Both the position numbers and the translations under genes were made by a program. Under the pieces are notes generated by a model that had not been told where the DNA came from, searched no databases, and was given only the letters and a program-made list of their open reading frames with translations. A DNA stretch of 36,669 nucleotides from Desulfobacterales bacterium (GTDB taxonomy: Bacteria; Desulfobacterota; Desulfobacteria; Desulfobacterales; Desulfobacteraceae), in the NCBI GenBank assembly GCA_022361535.1, contig JAKSAU010000659.1, positions 1 through 36,669 on the forward strand, given 5' to 3'. The first letter of the stretch is position 1. The number at the start of each line of letters is the position of its first letter. Below are positions 33,601 through 36,669 of this stretch, one piece after another.

Positions 33601-33822
33601 CAGGCCCGTCAAAAAACCTGTGACAACCAGAGTAACAACGGCATTGAGCATGTTGACCAAAGGCATGAACTCAACACCGTACCGCTTGAGAAAAGCGGTT
33701 TCAGCGTAGTTGTTTAGGATGATACCGGAACTGCGAACAATAAACAGCAGGACGGTAGTCCACAACAGTATACTGATTTCTTCTTCATAGACCTTAAGCA
33801 GGTCTAGAATTTTTTTCTTCAT
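30613..33822 (-). CDS. NTT/MFS-like transporter fused to HEAT repeats and a cyclic-nucleotide-binding domain
   Basis: 1069 aa. Residues about 15-405 hold 11-12 membrane segments resembling ATP:ADP-antiporter-like (NTT/Npt) proteins, including LLFIVRSSGIILNNYAETAF and LFNTRQSKRLFPLLTAGGVI. Residues about 430-910 are soluble helices in repeated 30-40-residue units (e.g. VALIKMISNESRPKAAKPLM, VRLAALDALEID), HEAT-type. Residues about 930-1060 are a cyclic-nucleotide-binding domain with the phosphate cassette GGAFGEMALIDDAPRSATI. A nucleotide-gated transporter or sensor in the inner membrane fits; real ATP/ADP exchange is not implied. Its ATG shares one base with the stop of the upstream SUMF1-like gene (TAATG), so the two are translationally coupled. 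Confidence 0.85.
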   Translation of the reverse strand: MKKKILDLLKVYEEEISILLWTTVLLFIVRSSGIILNNYAETAFLKRYGVEFMPLVNMLNAVVTLVVTGFLTGLLNRISGAKLLAYVFLVSGLMVTGIRLLIPLGFDWLYPVLFMLKSQFELLQAMLFWNMCNDLFNTRQSKRLFPLLTAGGVIGLILGSVGTPYFAKMFNLDNLLYLYLATTFSGMLIVRAMGRSYSTVIYQEKSGKSRKPKKSMINEIKDVYPLVKDSALVKIVLVLTFMPNVVVPIMNYQFNYAIDDQFASEAAMIQFFGYFRGGLYTISLFILLFVGRIYGRWGLPVALMFHPFNYMIAFFAFLFRFDVFSAMYARMSTNIIRTTINVPANGILIGLFPESYRNMIRPFLRGTVVRIALFTGSTLILISDSLFHPRYLTLVALPFVLAWLAAPIILKAKYSSILKDLISNNLLDIKSFDKKELGHIFKQDKVLADLENSFLSARDKDAIWYAKLLKNFSQQSLDEKILVTLPHQDEPTQVALIKMISNESRPKAAKPLMKFLDPDRPETTIAILKLVCQQGFLAARGKDLTPYVQSSHPVVRGFAAACSYVQDPTQYTPIIKKWLASKDMDQRQSGIICAGLSQEKEYIDTLLAILSEKEIDPIIPDIIIALSRLKARELNTVIFSYLSYDIEAVRLAALDALEIDNDASLKKAAMMLGDMSEEINEFAKEKIKAAEYRNNKLLVESLALPGTKRRRGMFDLLEHMDIKEFDILMFAKEQTARSYACLAMGENIRQLDPSPVRSLGAEHLTQKKELILENIIRVLAIQDKSGKMKTAWRGIFSPDTRQRANAIELLNDVLDRKTFNAMLPLLESPTPEITLDEGKKKVKLPTLDPEGKASVKALLLSEDWVDVIIGLNMVRESPDIIDIQPLKDQLISSVNTTITKELEMALNNNDQRAKHGRRVQSTEISMGEKILLLKEIDIFSGLSAAELAAIAAETKELDYPEEEIVIQQDEVGETVFLIIEGKVAVIKELGDGEQVTLDHISSGGAFGEMALIDDAPRSATIRTVTPCRFLILHKQEFKETAMEFPRISLQICSELSQRIRDLHKKFQTR

Positions 33823-34673
33823 TAATCTGCCTCAAGTACCAGCCTGAATCCGGTGGTCTGAAATTTGGCAGCCGGATGTGCATAAGTCCGGTTGGCGCTC
33901 CTTAGGGAATGGGCGTGTTTATACCAACTGCCCCCGCGTCTGACACGGGAGTCAGAACTCGTAGTCGAATAGGATGATTCAACCGGGCCGGCCAGATACT
34001 CACCATACATATCTTGACACCATTCCCAGACATTGCCGTGCATATCGTAAAATCCCCAGGCGTTGGGTGCGAATGACTTCACAGGTGCAGGTCCGTCAGG
34101 TTTGATTCGTAATGTCTCGTAGTACAAAGTGCATTCACTGTCTTTTTTCTGGTTGTTGGCAAACATTGCCTTGGAACAGTCAATGTCGTTTCCCCAGAAA
34201 TAGGCAGTAAATGACCCTGCTCTACAGGCGTATTCCCATTCCGCTTCCGTAGGAAGGCGGTATGTGCCTTTGCCTTTTTTGTTTAATTTATTGATGAATT
34301 TTATACAGTCATGCCAGGATACTCTTGTGACCGGCAGATTCCCCTCTCCCTTTCTGCGGCAAAGCCACCGCTTTCCCATTACTGCCCACCATTGTTCCAG
34401 GGTTACTTCTGAATCTTGAAGGTAATAGGCTGATGTAATGGTAACCTCGTGCTGGACCTCATCCTTGTTCCTGAATCGTTCGGTGATGGAACTGCCCATG
34501 GTAAAATTTCCCGGCTCCACTCGGATAAAGGTCATTCCAATATCATTTGTAATGGTATCCTGCTCTGCCATTGCACTAAAAGGACAGGCAAAGAGTAATA
34601 TTATAAAAGTTAAGGTAATTGTGATGATACTTTTATTTTTTGTTAAATCGGCTGAATACGCCATAGTACACAT
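33822..34673 (-). CDS. Exported SUMF1/FGE-sulfatase-domain protein, probably non-catalytic
   Basis: 283 aa. A signal-type hydrophobic segment (IITITLTFIILLFACPFSAMA) comes after a polar start, so the domain is periplasmic. From about residue 45 the formylglycine-generating-enzyme fold is clear: FIRVEPGNFTMGS, VTRVSWHDCIKFINKL, YRLPTEAEWEYACRAGS, WGFYDMHGNVWEWCQDMYG and RVRRGGSWYKHAHSLRSANR. True FGEs have two active-site Cys after the RGGSW region; here that segment has none, so this is a structural or binding member. AGGA lies 6 nt before the ATG at 34673. It is the first gene of a two-gene operon with the transporter fusion and might be its periplasmic partner. Confidence 0.85.
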   Translation of the reverse strand: MCTMAYSADLTKNKSIITITLTFIILLFACPFSAMAEQDTITNDIGMTFIRVEPGNFTMGSSITERFRNKDEVQHEVTITSAYYLQDSEVTLEQWWAVMGKRWLCRRKGEGNLPVTRVSWHDCIKFINKLNKKGKGTYRLPTEAEWEYACRAGSFTAYFWGNDIDCSKAMFANNQKKDSECTLYYETLRIKPDGPAPVKSFAPNAWGFYDMHGNVWEWCQDMYGEYLAGPVESSYSTTSSDSRVRRGGSWYKHAHSLRSANRTYAHPAAKFQTTGFRLVLEAD

Positions 34674-34733
34674 TGATTTTCCTGCAAACTAATCGTTAAA
34701 TGATCTTTTTTCCCTGGCGGTTCTTGTTTTTAG

Positions 34734-34762
34734 ATTCTATCAATCCAAATATAAATTGTCTA
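34734..34762 (-). promoter_or_regulatory. Sigma70-type promoter of the SUMF1-like/transporter operon
   Basis: TAGACA (34762-34757), 17-nt spacer, TAGAAT (34739-34734), about 60 bases before the ATG at 34673. An alternative -35, TTGACA (34771-34766), lies just upstream. Confidence 0.5.
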
Positions 34763-34771
34763 TATTGTCAA

Positions 34772-35035
34772 GAATTAAAGCCTTTGAGCCCAGCGTTTCG
34801 CAGGTCTTTCTCTTCCAAGAAGGTGGCTTTCACCTGACTTGAGTAGAATAGGAGATTCAGTTAACCTTGAAAGTATTTCAATATTGGACAAAAAAGATAA
34901 TTTGATAACCTGAAGCTTATTTTTGATTTTTTATTTCTTTTAGAGTAGGTTTTAACAATCCTTCCAGATGATTTGTTTAGTTAACGGCCACTTTGGGATT
35001 TTTTTTCTCGAATGAAATAACTGTCAGGAGGCTAA
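34772..35035. other. Intergenic region before the histidine kinase
   Basis: No gene. AGGTG (34821-34825) and CACCT (34831-34835), flanked by CAAG (34816-34819) and CTTG (34838-34841), form an imperfect hairpin. TTGGAC followed after 16 nt by TAACCT is a weak promoter candidate near 34885-34912. AGGAGG lies just before the kinase start. Confidence 0.35.
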
Positions 35036-36669
35036 ATGTCTGAAAAGCCAACCTATGAAGAATTATGGCAGCGGGTTCAAGAATTAGAACAAAAAGAATA
35101 TGCACAGAGCAGTCAGATAGAGGATTCGTTTGCAGATACCAGCGAACTCTTATCCTTTTTTATCAAACACTCTCCTATATATGCGTTTATTAAAGAGATT
35201 ACAAATAAGGCAAGTAAGGTTATTTATGCCAGTGATAATTATCTTGACATGACAGGCATTCCTGCCAGCCAGATGGTCGGAAAGACCATGGAGGAACTTT
35301 TTCCGGAGCAATTTGCCAATAAAATAACGGGCGATGATATTGATGTGGTCAAAAACGGGAAAAATCTGAAACTGAATGAAGAACTGAACGGTAAAAGCTA
35401 TGTCACGTATAAATTCCCTTTAATGCAAAACAAAAGAACCCTTTTGGCAGGATATACAATTGATATAAGCGACTTAAAACAGGCAGAAGAGGGGTTTGCC
35501 CAGATCTTCAATATGTCTTTAGACATGATATGTATCGCTGATATCAATGCATCAACCCTTGTTAAGGTAAATCCCGCCTTTACCAGGATACTTGGCTATT
35601 CAGAAGATGAACTTGTGCAAAAATCTTTTTACGAATTCATTCATCCTGACGATATCGAATTGACCCAATCTGTTGTTGAAGAAAAGTTGCGGCAAGGAAC
35701 CAATATTATTAATTTTGAAAATCGATGCAGGTGCAAGGATGGCGGGTATAGATGGTTAAGTTGGGTAGCTCATCCTGATTCTGAGTCGGGAAAAATATAC
35801 GCCATTGCCCGTGATGTAACGGATTATAAAAAAATAGAGAAAAGTCTGGAAACCCAAAATACATTGATGCGCACCCTGCTTGAGAATCTGCAAGTCGGTG
35901 TCTTCATGATTGAGGCCCCTTCAGGAAAGCCCCTTCTGGCCAACAAAAGAGCAAAAGAGTTGATCGGCAGGGGGATAATGCCTGATGCAGACAAGACAAA
36001 TCTGGCAGAAGTGTATCAAGCATACCAATCTGATACCGGGAACATTTACCCTGAGGATCAGTTACCCGTTGTGAGGGCATTGATGGGGGAACATCATTCC
36101 ATAGATGATATGTATGTGGTTAAACCAAATGGAGAAAAGATAAATTTAGAGGTACACGGAAGTCCGGTTTTTAACGATAACAATGAAATTACCGCAGGCC
36201 TGATAAGTTTCACCGATATAACAACAAAGAGAAGAATGGAGGAACAATTTCGACAGGCCCAGAAAATGGAATCTATAGGCAGACTGGCCGGAGGTGTCGC
36301 ACACGATTTTAATAACATGCTCAGCATTATTCTTGGCAATATCGAATTAATTTTCGATGACTTGGATCCATCAAATCCAGTCACTAAAAACCTGAAAGAG
36401 GTTCAAAAGGCGGCTAAGCGGTCAACGAATCTTACTCACCAGTTATTGGCTTTTGCCAGAAAACAAACAATTTCGCCAGAAATTGTAGATCTGAACAAAG
36501 CGATTTCAGGGATGCTGAGAATGTTAAGACGCTTAATCGGCGAAGATATAGACTTGAAATGGCTTCCTCGTACGGCGCTTTGGCCGGTGAAAATTGATCC
36601 CTCCCAAGTTGATCAAATATTAGCTAATCTATGTGTAAATGCACGAGATGCAATAAAGGATGTAGGTAA
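35036..36669 (+). CDS. Multi-PAS sensor histidine kinase, partial at the window edge
   Basis: Begins at the ATG at 35036, four bases after AGGAGG, and is open to the last base (about 544 residues seen). After a short coiled coil (ELWQRVQELEQKEYAQ) come three PAS-type domains at about 45-150, 155-275 and 280-405; the second and third have the typical GYSEDELVQKSFYEFIHPDD and KPNGEKINLEVHGSPVF patterns, ending in DVTDYKK and DITTKRR. The dimerisation/phosphoacceptor helix has His423 in GRLAGGVAHDFNNMLSIILG. The visible end is the N box (LANLCVNARDAI); the later G boxes and any receiver domain lie outside. No transmembrane segment is seen, so it should sense a cytosolic signal. DFNNMLSI-type kinases often carry a C-terminal receiver. 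Confidence 0.9.
   Translation, partial: MSEKPTYEELWQRVQELEQKEYAQSSQIEDSFADTSELLSFFIKHSPIYAFIKEITNKASKVIYASDNYLDMTGIPASQMVGKTMEELFPEQFANKITGDDIDVVKNGKNLKLNEELNGKSYVTYKFPLMQNKRTLLAGYTIDISDLKQAEEGFAQIFNMSLDMICIADINASTLVKVNPAFTRILGYSEDELVQKSFYEFIHPDDIELTQSVVEEKLRQGTNIINFENRCRCKDGGYRWLSWVAHPDSESGKIYAIARDVTDYKKIEKSLETQNTLMRTLLENLQVGVFMIEAPSGKPLLANKRAKELIGRGIMPDADKTNLAEVYQAYQSDTGNIYPEDQLPVVRALMGEHHSIDDMYVVKPNGEKINLEVHGSPVFNDNNEITAGLISFTDITTKRRMEEQFRQAQKMESIGRLAGGVAHDFNNMLSIILGNIELIFDDLDPSNPVTKNLKEVQKAAKRSTNLTHQLLAFARKQTISPEIVDLNKAISGMLRMLRRLIGEDIDLKWLPRTALWPVKIDPSQVDQILANLCVNARDAIKDVG

Noticed and set aside
30613..33822. True ATP/ADP translocase
   Set aside because: Those belong to intracellular parasites and plastids; here the transport-like part is fused to HEAT and cNMP domains and only general resemblance is seen.
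33822..34673. Active formylglycine-generating enzyme
   Set aside because: The segment after RGGSW lacks the Cys pair used for catalysis, and no sulfatase gene is in the window.

Overview
The window reads as chromosomal DNA of a mesophilic, probably marine, sulfate-reducing bacterium of the Desulfobacterota, most likely Desulfobacterales. This is inferred from protein style and gene content: a methylmalonyl-CoA transcarboxylase-type operon, a DUF6125-like cytosolic protein, a transporter-HEAT-cNMP fusion, and a receiver-FapA pair. Base composition is moderate by eye. I see no rRNA, tRNA, insertion sequence, prophage or CRISPR array.

Layout. 1-3267 (minus) holds two overlapping genes: a receiver/coiled-coil protein and a large FapA (DUF342) protein with a degenerate receiver, cut by the window edge. 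An ArsR-type regulator (3782-4126) and a convergent glycerol kinase gene (glpK) follow. From 6054 to 15390 (plus) lies a biotin-enzyme island. It has a biotin carboxylase, a divergent carboxyltransferase with its own biotin domain, a DUF6125-like protein, then a 12S-type carboxyltransferase (mmdA), a 71-aa small subunit, a 5S carboxyltransferase fused to a 1.3S-type biotin domain, and a zinc-ribbon protein. Together these could carboxylate pyruvate (or a related acid) and move CO2 between methylmalonyl-CoA/propionyl-CoA and pyruvate/oxaloacetate, as in propionate metabolism.

15677-18928 is a set of accessory genes: a 50-aa small ORF, a LysE-type exporter, a halohydrin-dehalogenase-like SDR lacking the catalytic tyrosine, and chrA. 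18989-23751 (minus) is a housekeeping operon, rplU-rpmA-obgE-nadD-rsfS-gpmI, ending in a nuclease-fold protein without a recognisable catalytic motif. A strong promoter precedes rplU. Two small lipoproteins (plus) and an MltF-like lytic transglycosylase (minus) meet at a shared terminator.

26509-30291 (plus) is the most intriguing part. A GNAT-containing protein with an unrecognised N-terminal half, a RimK-like ATP-grasp ligase and a QueC-like PP-loop enzyme with an intact zinc-site motif form a cassette that looks biosynthetic, perhaps for an N-acylated, amidated (or nitrile) small peptide. It closes with a very long-stem terminator. 30613-34673 (minus) couples an exported SUMF1-fold protein to an NTT-like transporter fused to HEAT repeats and a cyclic-nucleotide-binding domain. 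A multi-PAS histidine kinase runs off the right edge.
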